From Enemella evansiae (GTDB lineage: Bacteria; Actinomycetota; Actinomycetes; Propionibacteriales; Propionibacteriaceae), in NCBI RefSeq assembly GCF_002250705.1, contig NZ_NMVP01000012.1, positions 124,001 to 188,000 on the forward strand: a stretch of DNA of 64,000 nucleotides, in the 5' to 3' direction. Position numbers and translations under genes: made by a program. Shown here in pieces: positions 56,628 to 64,000 of the stretch. Each line of letters starts with the position of its first letter. The stretch's first letter is position 1. The notes under the pieces were generated by a model that saw only the letters and a list, made by a program, of their open reading frames with translations, made no database searches and was not told the DNA's origin.

Positions 56628-59225
56628 TCAGGCGGTGACGGCCTTGGGTTCGCCGACCACGACGAGGCCGTCCTCGTCGTCGGAGCGGTCGAACTTCACC
56701 GTGTCGCCTTCGAGCACCTCACCGGAGAGCACCTTGCGGGCAAGGGCATCCTCGATGGTGTTCTGCACCAGCCGGCGCAGCGGGCGGGCACCATAGACCG
56801 GGTCGAAACCGGTCATCGCCAACCACTCCTTGCCCGCATCGGAGACGTCGACCTTGATCCGGCGATCGGCCATCCGCTCGTTCAGGCGCTGCAGGTTGAT
56901 GTCGACGATGCTGGTCAGATCCTCGATGCCCAGCGGGTCGAACATCACCACTTCGTCAAGCCTGTTGAGGAATTCCGGCTTGAATGACTTCCGCACGACC
57001 TCCATCACCGCATCGTTCTTGGTCTGCGGATCCAGCTTCGGATCGGCCAGGAACTGCGAGCCCAGGTTCGAGGTCAGGATCAGGATGGTGTTCCGGAAAT
57101 CGACCGTACGCCCCTGGCCGTCGGTCAGTCGACCGTCGTCCAGCACCTGCAACAGGATGTCGAAGACCTCGGGATTGGCCTTCTCCACCTCATCGAGCAG
57201 CACCACGGTGTAGGGGCGCCGCCGCACGGCCTCGGTGAGCTGACCGCCCTGCTCGTAACCGACGTAACCCGGAGGGGCACCGACGAGCCGGGACACCGAG
57301 TGCTTCTCGGAATACTCGCTCATGTCGATACGGACCATGGCCTGCTCGTCGTCGAAGAGGAACTCCGCCAGCGACTTGGCCAGCTCGGTCTTGCCGACAC
57401 CGGTCGGGCCGAGGAAGAGGAACGAACCGGTGGGCCGGTTCGGGTCCGAGATCCCCGCCCGCGAACGGCGTACCGCGTCCGCAACCGCTTGCACGGCAGC
57501 CTTCTGGCCGATCAGCCGCTGCGCCAGATGGTTCTCCATCGACAGCAGCTTCTCCGACTCACCCTGCAGCATCCGCCCCACCGGTACGCCGGTCCAGGCG
57601 GACACCACCTCGGCGATGTCGGCGGCGCTGACCTCTTCGGACACCATCGGCTTGGCCTCGGCCTCCTCGGCATCGGCCTTCGCCAATTGCTTTTCCAGGT
57701 TGGGAATCTGGCCGTAGAGCAGCTCCGAGGCACGGGTCAGATCACCCTCGCGCTGCGCCCGCTCGGCCTCACTGCGCAGCTCGTCGATCTGCTGCTTCAG
57801 CTCACCGACCTTGTTCAGGCCCGACTTCTCCGCCTCCCAGCGGGCCTCCAGACCGCGCAACTCCTCCTTGGCGTTGGCGAGCTCCTCCTCCAGACGAGCG
57901 AGGCGTTCCTTCGACGCCGGATCGTCCTCCTTGGCCAGCGCCAACTGCTGCATCGTCATCCGGTCCACATTGCGGCGCAGCTGGTCGATCTCCTCGGGGG
58001 AGGAGTCGATCTCCATCCGCAGCCGCGAGGCGGCCTCGTCGACCAGGTCGATCGCCTTGTCCGGCAGCTGCCGCGAGGTGATGTAGCGGTTCGACAGCGA
58101 GGCCGCGGCAACCAGCGCACCGTCGGTGATCGCGACCTTGTGGTGCGCCTCGTAACGCTCCCGCAGCCCACGCAGGATCGCGATCGTGTCCTCGACACTC
58201 GGCTCACCGACGTAGACCTGCTGGAACCGGCGCTCGAAGGCCGGGTCCTTCTCGATGTTCTCGCGGTATTCATCGAGCGTGGTGGCGCCGATCATCCGCA
58301 GCTCGCCGCGGGCCAGCATCGGCTTCAGCATGTTGCCGGCGTCCATCGACCCCTCGGCCTTGCCGGCACCGATCACGGTGTGCAGCTCGTCGATGAAGGT
58401 GATGACCTGGCCCTCGGCCTCCTTGATCTCGTTCAGCACCGCCTTGAGGCGCTCCTCGAACTCACCGCGGTACTTCGCGCCGGCGATCATCGCACCGAGA
58501 TCGAGGGAGACCAGCTTGCGGCCCTTCAACGAATCCGGCACGTCACCGGCGACGATGCGCTGGGCCAGACCTTCAACCACAGCAGTCTTTCCGACGCCCG
58601 GCTCACCGATCAGCACCGGGTTGTTCTTGGTCCGCCGGCTCAGCACCTGGACCACCCGACGGATCTCCGAGTCGCGGCCGATCACCGGGTCGAGCTTGCC
58701 GGAACGCGCCGACTCGGTGAGGTCGATCGAATACTGGTCGAGCGCACCGTTGGTGCCCTCGGCCTCGGGGGAGGTGACCCGCTTGTCACCGCGGGCCTCG
58801 TTGAAGGCCTTGGTCAGCTTCTCCGGGGTGGCGCCGACCTGATCCAGAATCGCCTGCGCGTTCGACTTCACCTTGGCGAGCGCGATCAGCAGATGCTCGG
58901 TCGCCACATACTGATCGCCGAGCTTCTGGGCCAGATTCTCCGCCTCGGCGTGTACGCGCGCGAGAGCGCCCGACATGGTCGGGTTGGAGACCGTCGAACC
59001 CTGGCTCGACGGCAGCTTGGAGATGGCGTTCTGGGCCGCCTGCTCGACGACCTTGGGATCGGCACCGACCTGACTCAGCAGTGCGGCGCAGGTGTTTCCG
59101 GGGATGCTCAACAGTGCGAGCAGCAGGTGCTCCGGCTCGGCCTGCGGGTTGCCCTCGGTCAGCGCCGTGCGCACCGCCGCCGAGATCGCATCCCGGCTCA
59201 TCGTGGTCAGTTTGCTCGTGTCCAT
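56628..59225 (-). CDS. clpB: ATP-dependent disaggregase ClpB
   Basis: 865 residues, full length. Works with DnaK to dissolve protein aggregates after heat stress. Order: N domain (1-145), AAA-1 with Walker A '[20 protein letters not shown]' and Walker B '[10 protein letters not shown]', coiled-coil middle domain (about 405-525, '[20 protein letters not shown]'), AAA-2 with Walker A '[20 protein letters not shown]', pore loop '[13 protein letters not shown]' and sensor '[19 protein letters not shown]'. ATG 59225 starts the conserved '[14 protein letters not shown]'. Two HAIR sequences upstream indicate HspR control, as in other actinobacteria. Confidence 0.96.
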   Translation of the reverse strand: MDTSKLTTMSRDAISAAVRTALTEGNPQAEPEHLLLALLSIPGNTCAALLSQVGADPKVVEQAAQNAISKLPSSQGSTVSNPTMSGALARVHAEAENLAQKLGDQYVATEHLLIALAKVKSNAQAILDQVGATPEKLTKAFNEARGDKRVTSPEAEGTNGALDQYSIDLTESARSGKLDPVIGRDSEIRRVVQVLSRRTKNNPVLIGEPGVGKTAVVEGLAQRIVAGDVPDSLKGRKLVSLDLGAMIAGAKYRGEFEERLKAVLNEIKEAEGQVITFIDELHTVIGAGKAEGSMDAGNMLKPMLARGELRMIGATTLDEYRENIEKDPAFERRFQQVYVGEPSVEDTIAILRGLRERYEAHHKVAITDGALVAAASLSNRYITSRQLPDKAIDLVDEAASRLRMEIDSSPEEIDQLRRNVDRMTMQQLALAKEDDPASKERLARLEEELANAKEELRGLEARWEAEKSGLNKVGELKQQIDELRSEAERAQREGDLTRASELLYGQIPNLEKQLAKADAEEAEAKPMVSEEVSAADIAEVVSAWTGVPVGRMLQGESEKLLSMENHLAQRLIGQKAAVQAVADAVRRSRAGISDPNRPTGSFLFLGPTGVGKTELAKSLAEFLFDDEQAMVRIDMSEYSEKHSVSRLVGAPPGYVGYEQGGQLTEAVRRRPYTVVLLDEVEKANPEVFDILLQVLDDGRLTDGQGRTVDFRNTILILTSNLGSQFLADPKLDPQTKNDAVMEVVRKSFKPEFLNRLDEVVMFDPLGIEDLTSIVDINLQRLNERMADRRIKVDVSDAGKEWLAMTGFDPVYGARPLRRLVQNTIEDALARKVLSGEVLEGDTVKFDRSDDEDGLVVVGEPKAVTA

Positions 59226-59268
59226 ACGTCCTCTGCTGGTGAGAAGTTCAAAAGTGTGAGGGGCTCGA

Positions 59269-59289
59269 GTTGAGCCTTGCAGACTCAAC
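59269..59289. promoter_or_regulatory. HAIR operator 1 (HspR site) upstream of clpB
   Basis: GTTGAGC-N7-ACTCAAC, matching the HspR-associated inverted repeat CTTGAGT-N7-ACTCAAG apart from the outer bases and one inner base. Located 44 nt before the clpB start. Confidence 0.82.
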
Positions 59290-59321
59290 TATGCCGAAAA
59301 CTCGGCCGTCGGTCCACCCAA

Positions 59322-59342
59322 CTTGAGCCACATAGACTCAAC
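59322..59342. promoter_or_regulatory. HAIR operator 2 (HspR site) upstream of clpB
   Basis: CTTGAGC-N7-ACTCAAC, closer to consensus than operator 1. Centre-to-centre distance between the two is 53 bp, about five helical turns. Between them a minus-strand promoter could place TTGAGT at -35 and CATAGT at -10. Confidence 0.85.
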
Positions 59343-59398
59343 TCCGGGAATGGCCCGGGTATTCCCGGAGCGAGTAGGTCCGACTAGCGTCCTTGGGC

Positions 59399-60004
59399 AT
59401 GGGCGACGACGCATCGATCCGGACGCGAGTGATCCTCGTCCGCCATGGCGAGGCCGCGTACGAAACCGACGGAAGCGGCGACAGCGGTGGCAGCCTCACC
59501 CCCACGGGACGAGACCAGGCACGACGCCTGGGCCGCAGGCTGGCGTCCTTTCAGCCGGTCCGAATCGTCTCCTCAGAGCTCTCGCGTGCCGTGCAGACGG
59601 CCGAGATCGCTGCGAGCGCCCTGGCCCTTCCCGTCGAGGTGAAGGTCGGGCTGCAGGAGTACGACGTGGGTGACGAGCGTGGCCGCCCCTACAACCCCGC
59701 CCTGTTCGAGCCACTGCAGCAGCAATGGCTCCGCGGAGATCTCTCGGCCGGCATTCCGGGCGGGGAGGACGGACATGCGGTGGCACGACGAATGTTCACC
59801 GTTCTGGACGCCATCTCGGCACGGGCCAGGGGAGCGACGGTCGTCGCGATCAGCCACGGGGGAGCCATCATCTCGGTCCTGGGCAGCATCGCCGCCGGCC
59901 ATCCGGATCTGCCGGTCGACGGCGACGACATACCCGGCTGCGATCTCTTTGTTCTCGGACGCGGCCGGAACGGATGGCAGTTGATCGGCCGCGACCGGCC
60001 CTGA
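59399..60004 (+). CDS. Histidine phosphatase (phosphoglycerate mutase-like)
   Basis: 201 residues. The phosphohistidine motif 'VILVRHGEAAYETDG' is at the N-terminus, then 'SLTPTGRDQARRLGRRLASF', 'VSSELSRAVQTAEIAASALA' and the second His in 'GATVVAISHGGAI'. Broad-specificity phosphatases of this family act on sugars, nucleotides or cofactors, and the substrate here is unknown. ATG 59399 is preferred over TTG 59393; the stretch 'GACTAGCGT' just upstream could be a -10 of a nearly leaderless transcript. It diverges from clpB, sharing the HAIR region at a distance. Confidence 0.86.
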   Translation: MGDDASIRTRVILVRHGEAAYETDGSGDSGGSLTPTGRDQARRLGRRLASFQPVRIVSSELSRAVQTAEIAASALALPVEVKVGLQEYDVGDERGRPYNPALFEPLQQQWLRGDLSAGIPGGEDGHAVARRMFTVLDAISARARGATVVAISHGGAIISVLGSIAAGHPDLPVDGDDIPGCDLFVLGRGRNGWQLIGRDRP

Positions 60005-60063
60005 ATCCGTCCACGGCATGGGCGGTCCCGCTCCAGCCAACCACCATCAACGGGAATCAACCC

Positions 60064-61110
60064 TCACAGGATCAGGCAGGAATTGCCGAACTCGTGCCAG
60101 GCGTACCCCTCGGCCAGCGCGGCGTCGTAGGCGCGCTGGGTCTTCTCGGCGCCGGCGATGGCCTCGACCAGCAGCAGGTGGGAGGCACCGGCATCGTGCC
60201 AGCCGGTGATCAGGCCGTTGACGATCTGGGGCGGCTCCGCGGGGGTGACCACCCGATCGGTCCAGCCCCGGCTCGCCACCACGCGGCCACCGACGACCGC
60301 GGATTCGACGGCACGGGTGGCGGTGGTGCCGACCGCGACCACCCGGCCGCCGCTGCGGCGTGCCAGGTTGAGGGTCCGGGCGGTCGCCGGGCCGACCTCG
60401 AAGCGCTCCGGCTGCGGCCCCTCGCCGGCTTCCTGGGAGGAGAAACCGGTATGCAGCAGCACGGGCGCGATCAACACGCCACGCCGCAGCAGCGCCTGCA
60501 CCAGCGCATCGGTGAACGGCCGCCCGGCGCTGGCCATCTCGGCACTGCCGGGCACCTGACCGAAGACCGTCTGGTACGCCGCCAGCGGCCAGCGACCGGC
60601 CAGGTAGCCGTAGGCGATCGGCCGGCCCACCGCATCCAGCAGCGCCCGCAGACCACCCTCGGCCTCGGCGCGCCAGAGCCGATTCCCCTCCCCCGTCGGC
60701 GACGACCGGTGGGGATGGGGTGCGAGCAACCGCAGACCGGGACCCTCGGTGATCGCCACGTGATCCCCCGGTGCCGCATCGAGGATCGAGCGCCCCGCAT
60801 CGGGCGCACTGCGCAGCTCGACCACCCAGTCACCGAACGGCCCCTCGGTGGCATGCAGCAAGATCGGCATCCCGCGCCAGCTCGCGTCGACCTCGCCATT
60901 GACGGTGGCCGAAGTGTTCACCACCAGCACGTCACCGGCGCGCAGTTCGTCAACCAGGTCGCCGAATCGGCGGTGCCGGATGAACGGCCCGGCGGCCACC
61001 AGCAGCCGGACCGCATCCCGCGACCTGGCATCGGCCTCGACGGGCCGGTCCGCGAAACCCGGGGTACGCCCGCCGAACGTCGTGCTGGGCCGCAGCGCGA
61101 GCCGGCTCAT
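60064..61110 (-). CDS. queA: QueA-like S-adenosylmethionine:tRNA ribosyltransferase-isomerase
   Basis: 348 residues. QueA builds the epoxyqueuosine side chain on tRNA using the ribosyl group of SAM. Family marks: 'AGDVLVVNTSATVNGEVDAS' (QueA: D-x-L-V-x-N-x-T/S-x-V), 'RPIAYGYLAGRWPLAAYQTV' (near Y-x-x-x-F/Y-x-x-E in family), 'FTDALVQALLRRGVLIAPVL', 'LHTGFSS', 'VVAVGTTATRAVES' and 'LITGWHDAGASHLLLVEA'. Actinobacterial homologues form a divergent subgroup, so whether true queuosine is made is unsure; other que genes are not in the window. It overlaps the SDR gene with ATGA. Confidence 0.85.
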   Translation of the reverse strand: MSRLALRPSTTFGGRTPGFADRPVEADARSRDAVRLLVAAGPFIRHRRFGDLVDELRAGDVLVVNTSATVNGEVDASWRGMPILLHATEGPFGDWVVELRSAPDAGRSILDAAPGDHVAITEGPGLRLLAPHPHRSSPTGEGNRLWRAEAEGGLRALLDAVGRPIAYGYLAGRWPLAAYQTVFGQVPGSAEMASAGRPFTDALVQALLRRGVLIAPVLLHTGFSSQEAGEGPQPERFEVGPATARTLNLARRSGGRVVAVGTTATRAVESAVVGGRVVASRGWTDRVVTPAEPPQIVNGLITGWHDAGASHLLLVEAIAGAEKTQRAYDAALAEGYAWHEFGNSCLIL

Positions 61111-61814
61111 GCCGCCCCCTCCGTCCGCGCGGAACCAGCCAGCTCGGCCGCCCGGTAGCGACCGCTCGCCGGCCGGGATCCCATCAGGGCACGGATTCCC
61201 GGCACGGCGGCCTCCTCGGGCAGCGGCCGGTCCGAGATGTCCTCCCCGGGGAACGCGGCCTGGTGCATCGCGGTCCGCATGTCCCCCGGGTCGACCGCGT
61301 ACACCCGCAGCCGCGGCTCCTCCACCGCCCAGGTGCCCGCGAGCCGATCCAGCGCCGCCTTGCTGGCGGCGTACCCGCCCCAGGTCTCGTAGCGCTCGAC
61401 CGCCGCATCGGAGGAGATCGTCACCAGGCTCGGGGCCACTGCCCGCCGCAGCGCCGGCAGCAGACTCCCGCTGAGCGCCAGCGGGGCCACCACATTCGCC
61501 TCCAGGATCACCCGGAAGCGATCCGGCGTCAGGTCGGCGAGCGGCACCATCGGGCTCGGGCCGAGGTCGCTGGCGTTGTGCACCAGCACATCGAGCGGCC
61601 GGTCGCCGACCGCCTCGACCAAGGCCAGCCGGTGCGCGGGATCGGTGACATCGCCGGGTACCAGCAGGGCGTCGGGCAGCGCCAACCGCAGCGTCCGCAG
61701 CCGCTCCGGATCGCGGCCGGTGAGGATCAGTCGGTGACCGGCCTCGTCGAGCGCCATCGCGAGCGCGCGACCGAGTCCGGCAGTCGCTCCGGTGATCAGG
61801 GTGAGGGTCATCAT
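61107..61814 (-). CDS. Short-chain dehydrogenase/reductase
   Basis: 235 residues, classical SDR. NAD(P)-binding 'LTLITGATAGLGRALAMALD', 'VLVHNASDLG' (NNAG-like), catalytic Ser in 'SLVTISSDAAVE', Tyr-Lys in 'WGGYAASKAALDRLAG', and 'RVYAVDPGDMRT' (PG motif). Probably a carbonyl/alcohol oxidoreductase of unknown substrate. Start ATG 61814 (or 61811). It is directly opposite soxR with a SoxR-like operator between, so it may be redox-controlled. Co-transcribed with queA. Confidence 0.88.
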   Translation of the reverse strand: MMTLTLITGATAGLGRALAMALDEAGHRLILTGRDPERLRTLRLALPDALLVPGDVTDPAHRLALVEAVGDRPLDVLVHNASDLGPSPMVPLADLTPDRFRVILEANVVAPLALSGSLLPALRRAVAPSLVTISSDAAVERYETWGGYAASKAALDRLAGTWAVEEPRLRVYAVDPGDMRTAMHQAAFPGEDISDRPLPEEAAVPGIRALMGSRPASGRYRAAELAGSARTEGAA

Positions 61815-61860
61815 CGAGCCTTCCGTCGGTGCCCCCGGGCGGGGGTCGTCAACCCCCACT

Positions 61861-61884
61861 CTTCAAGTTAGAGTTAGCTTGAAG
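61861..61884. promoter_or_regulatory. SoxR-type operator between SDR and soxR
   Basis: An inverted repeat with 10-bp arms, CTTCAAGTTA and TAGCTTGAAG (9 of 10 bases pair), separated by 4 bp. MerR-family regulators bind such 18-24-bp palindromes between the -35 and -10 elements. The site lies 28 bp before the soxR start and 47 bp before the SDR start. Confidence 0.8.
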
Positions 61885-61911
61885 TCAAGACCTGATCGGG
61901 AGGATCCGACG

Positions 61912-62454
61912 ATGAGCGAGCTGACGATGAGCCAGGTGACCCGGCGCTCGGGGGTGAGCGCTTCGGCGCTGCGGTTCTATGAGGAACGCGGCCTGATCAA
62001 GGCGCATCGCACCCCGGGCAATCGGCGCGTCTATCCCCGCCACGTGCTCCGCCGGCTGGCGGTGATCCGGGCGGCCCAGGCGGTCGGCATGTCGCTGACC
62101 GAGATCGCCGCCTCGCTGGAACCCATCCCGCACGACCGCCCGGTGAGCCGTGCCGAATGGCAGCGGTTGTCGGAGGCCTGGCACGACTCGCTGGAGCTGC
62201 GCATCGAGGCGCTGATCGAGCTGCGCGACGGCCTCACCGGGTGCATCGGCTGCGGCTGCCTGAGCCAGCCGAACTGCCCGATGAACAACCGCAACGACGA
62301 GCTCGGCGCGCAGGGGCCGGGGCCACGCTCCCTCAGCGCAGTGATCCGCCTGGCGGAGCGGGACGCGGCGACTGCTGATCCGGCTTCCCGTTCCGGGCCG
62401 CGTGCGAACCCGCGGGGGACTCCGACTCCAGCGCCTCGGCGACCTCGAGGGTGA
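61912..62454 (+). CDS. soxR: Redox-sensitive transcriptional activator SoxR (MerR family)
   Basis: 180 residues. The HTH 'TMSQVTRRSGVSASALRFYE' and 'ERGLIKAHRTPGNRRVYPRH', the dimerisation helix (about 80-115) and the 2Fe-2S cluster motif C-x2-C-x-C-x5-C ('CIGCGCLSQPNC', about 119-130) are all present. Oxidation of the cluster by redox-cycling agents activates transcription. GGGAGG precedes ATG 61912. Normal SoxR proteins end near 'GPGPRSL'; here the frame runs on for about 40 residues of Arg/Pro/Ala-rich sequence overlapping the BCCT gene's 3' end. Diverges from the SDR gene. Confidence 0.92.
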   Translation: MSELTMSQVTRRSGVSASALRFYEERGLIKAHRTPGNRRVYPRHVLRRLAVIRAAQAVGMSLTEIAASLEPIPHDRPVSRAEWQRLSEAWHDSLELRIEALIELRDGLTGCIGCGCLSQPNCPMNNRNDELGAQGPGPRSLSAVIRLAERDAATADPASRSGPRANPRGTPTPAPRRPRG

Positions 62455-64000
62455 CCTCGCGGCGGAAGATCCGCGACTCGACCGCGCGCACCCGGCGGAC
62501 ATCGCGCGACAGCGCCTTCCACAGGCTGATGCAGATCAGGATCATCACCACCGAGAACGGCGCGGCGGCGATGATCGCCATCGTCTGCAGGGAATTCAGC
62601 CCACCGCTGGCGCTGCCCGCGCGATAACCGGCCCAGAGCAGCACCGCCGCGATCAGGCCCTCCATGGTGGCCCAGAAGACCCGAGACCAGACCGGCGGAT
62701 GCTGGTTGCCACCATGGCTGATCATGTCCACCACGAAGGACCCGGAGTCGGAGCTGGTGACGAAGAAGACCAGCACCAGCAGCACCGCGACACCACCGAG
62801 CAGGGCACCGCCGGGCAGCCGGTCCAGGACCGAGAACAGCGCCTCATTGGTGGACACCGAGCCGTCGGTGATCAGGCCGCCGTTGGTGACCTGCTGATAG
62901 AGCGCGGTGCCGCCGATGATGGAGAACCAGGCGGTGGTGAGCAGGGTCGGTACCACCAGGACACCGACCACGAACTCGCGAACCGTGCGCCCCTTGGAGA
63001 TCCGGGCGATGAAGACGCCGACGAACGGCGCCCAGGCCATCCACCAACCCCAGTAGTAGGTGGTCCAGGAACCCAGCCACTCCTCACCGGAGGCGCCGTA
63101 GTAGGGCAGCGTGGAGAAGCTCAGTCCGACGAACTGCTGGGCGTACGAGCCGATGGACTGCACGAACTCGCGCAGCACGAACAGCGTCGGGCCGAGCGCG
63201 AGCACCGCCAGCACCAGCAGCGCGGCGAGCACCATGTTGAAGTTGGAGAGCCACTTGATGCCCTTGTCCAGGCCGGAGAGGACCGAGAAGGTGGCGATGG
63301 CGGTGATGGCGACGACCAGCACCAGCTGGACCATCTCGTTGTCCGGCAGGATGCCCAGGCTCTGCAGACCGGCAGACATCTGGGTGACACCGAGGCCGAG
63401 CGAGCTGGCGACACCGAACAGGGTGCCGACGATGGCGGCGACGTCGATCGCGTGACCGACCGGGCCCTGCACGATGCGCTTGCCCAGCAGGGGTTCCAGC
63501 GCCCAGCGGATCGAGATCGGCCGGCGGCGACGGTGCACGGCGTACGCCACCCCGAGACCGACGACGGCATAGATGGCCCAGGCGTGTACGCCCCAGTGCA
63601 GCAGGGTCTGCGTCATCGCCCGCTGCGCGATCGCCGGCGCGCCGGCTTCGGCGACATCGGGACGGGGGTTGGCCAGGTGGTTCAGCGGCTCGGCCGCACC
63701 CCAGAAGACCAGGCCGATGCCCATGCCGGCGGCGAACAGCATCGAGATCCAGCTGAGGGTGCCGTATTCGGGCTCGTCGTCATCGGCGCCGAGCCGGATC
63801 CGGCCGAGCGGGGAGGCCGCGACCACCACGGCGAAGAGGACGAATCCGGTGACGATCAGCACGTAGTACCAGCCGATGCTGGCGGTCACCGCGGTATTGA
63901 TCGTCTTCAGGGCATCGGAGAACCCACCGCCACCGATCACGGCGGCGATCACGACGAGCGCGATGATGCCGGCGGCGGGTCCGAAGACCGGCCAGAGCGG
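62333..64000 (-). CDS. BCCT-family osmolyte/betaine transporter (5' end outside window)
   Basis: About 555 codons are visible; the N-terminus (TM1 start) lies beyond the window. It has the BCCT signatures 'SMLFAAGMGIGLVFWGAAEP' (Gly-rich TM3), 'WGWWMAWAPFVGVFIARISK' (Trp-rich TM8, aromatic substrate box) and 'GRTVREFVVGVLVVPTLLTT'. Such sodium- or proton-coupled carriers take up glycine betaine, choline or ectoine. A charged C-terminal tail (about 55 residues) is typical of osmosensing members. The 3' end overlaps soxR convergently by 122 bp. Confidence 0.93.
   Translation of the reverse strand, partial: PLWPVFGPAAGIIALVVIAAVIGGGGFSDALKTINTAVTASIGWYYVLIVTGFVLFAVVVAASPLGRIRLGADDDEPEYGTLSWISMLFAAGMGIGLVFWGAAEPLNHLANPRPDVAEAGAPAIAQRAMTQTLLHWGVHAWAIYAVVGLGVAYAVHRRRRPISIRWALEPLLGKRIVQGPVGHAIDVAAIVGTLFGVASSLGLGVTQMSAGLQSLGILPDNEMVQLVLVVAITAIATFSVLSGLDKGIKWLSNFNMVLAALLVLAVLALGPTLFVLREFVQSIGSYAQQFVGLSFSTLPYYGASGEEWLGSWTTYYWGWWMAWAPFVGVFIARISKGRTVREFVVGVLVVPTLLTTAWFSIIGGTALYQQVTNGGLITDGSVSTNEALFSVLDRLPGGALLGGVAVLLVLVFFVTSSDSGSFVVDMISHGGNQHPPVWSRVFWATMEGLIAAVLLWAGYRAGSASGGLNSLQTMAIIAAAPFSVVMILICISLWKALSRDVRRVRAVESRIFRREVTLEVAEALESESPAGSHAARNGKPDQQSPRPAPPGGSLR

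Noticed and set aside
57300..59273. A 657-codon open frame antisense to clpB
   Set aside because: In very GC-rich DNA the complement of a strongly coding gene stays open by codon bias. clpB is unambiguous, and the antisense product has no domain-like pattern.

Overview
The window is chromosomal DNA from a very GC-rich actinobacterium. The evidence is actinobacterial gene families: a class E sortase, a DUF222/13E12 HNH endonuclease gene, an MmyB-type regulator, clpB behind HspR-type (HAIR) operators, and a type I-E CRISPR system with actinobacterial-type repeats. GTG starts are frequent and most operons are joined by ATGA or TGATG overlaps. A family such as Propionibacteriaceae is a guess from gene content only. 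No rRNA, tRNA, transposase or prophage was seen.

Layout. 1-7.3 kb: the 5' part of an MFS gene diverges from a LacI regulator over a double palindrome. Then come a CDF metal transporter, a PfkB sugar kinase with a sugar-porter gene reduced to its C-terminal half, small unknown genes, and a dienelactone-hydrolase/CMD fusion diverging from an MmyB-type regulator. 7.3-17 kb: an AbiEi/DUF559-like gene between two related hairpin repeats, small membrane proteins, DUF2853, a multi-domain M23 peptidase, lemA, pyrE, a DUF222-HNH gene and a sortase. 17-21.4 kb: hyuA-hyuB with hyuB split in two, the second part ending in an acetone-carboxylase-gamma-like zinc domain.

22.3-32 kb: a seven-gene operon joins an oligopeptide-type ABC importer, MurQ, AnmK and a GNAT/serine-hydrolase fusion, opposite an RpiR regulator. 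It reads as a muropeptide or MurNAc uptake and recycling locus. 32.5-36.3 kb: thiO-thiS-thiG behind a TPP riboswitch, then a TusA-like protein and a TsuA-type thiosulfate permease. 36.4-39.1 kb: a metallo-beta-lactamase-like protein, an MFS transporter and several clusters of dispersed repeats.

39.2-52.3 kb: a complete type I-E CRISPR-Cas locus (cas3-cse1-cse2-cas7-cas5-cas6e-cas1-cas2, all on the minus strand) lies between two arrays. Array 1 has 55 repeats. Array 2 has 11 intact repeats and one decayed repeat. Both arrays have their leader at the right end, so both are read on the minus strand like the cas genes. cas2 appears to start at a CTG codon overlapping the cas1 stop.

52.4-64 kb: an LLM oxidoreductase, an alpha/beta-hydrolase/TetR/EthD operon, a probable 5'-truncated gene, clpB, a histidine phosphatase, queA with an SDR gene, a SoxR gene diverging from the SDR gene over a strong inverted repeat, and a BCCT transporter cut by the window end.

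A recurring theme is dispersed palindromic or direct repeats at gene borders. They have entered reading frames: the RpiR N-terminus, the ThiO C-terminus, the HNH gene stop and the MmyB-regulator tail.
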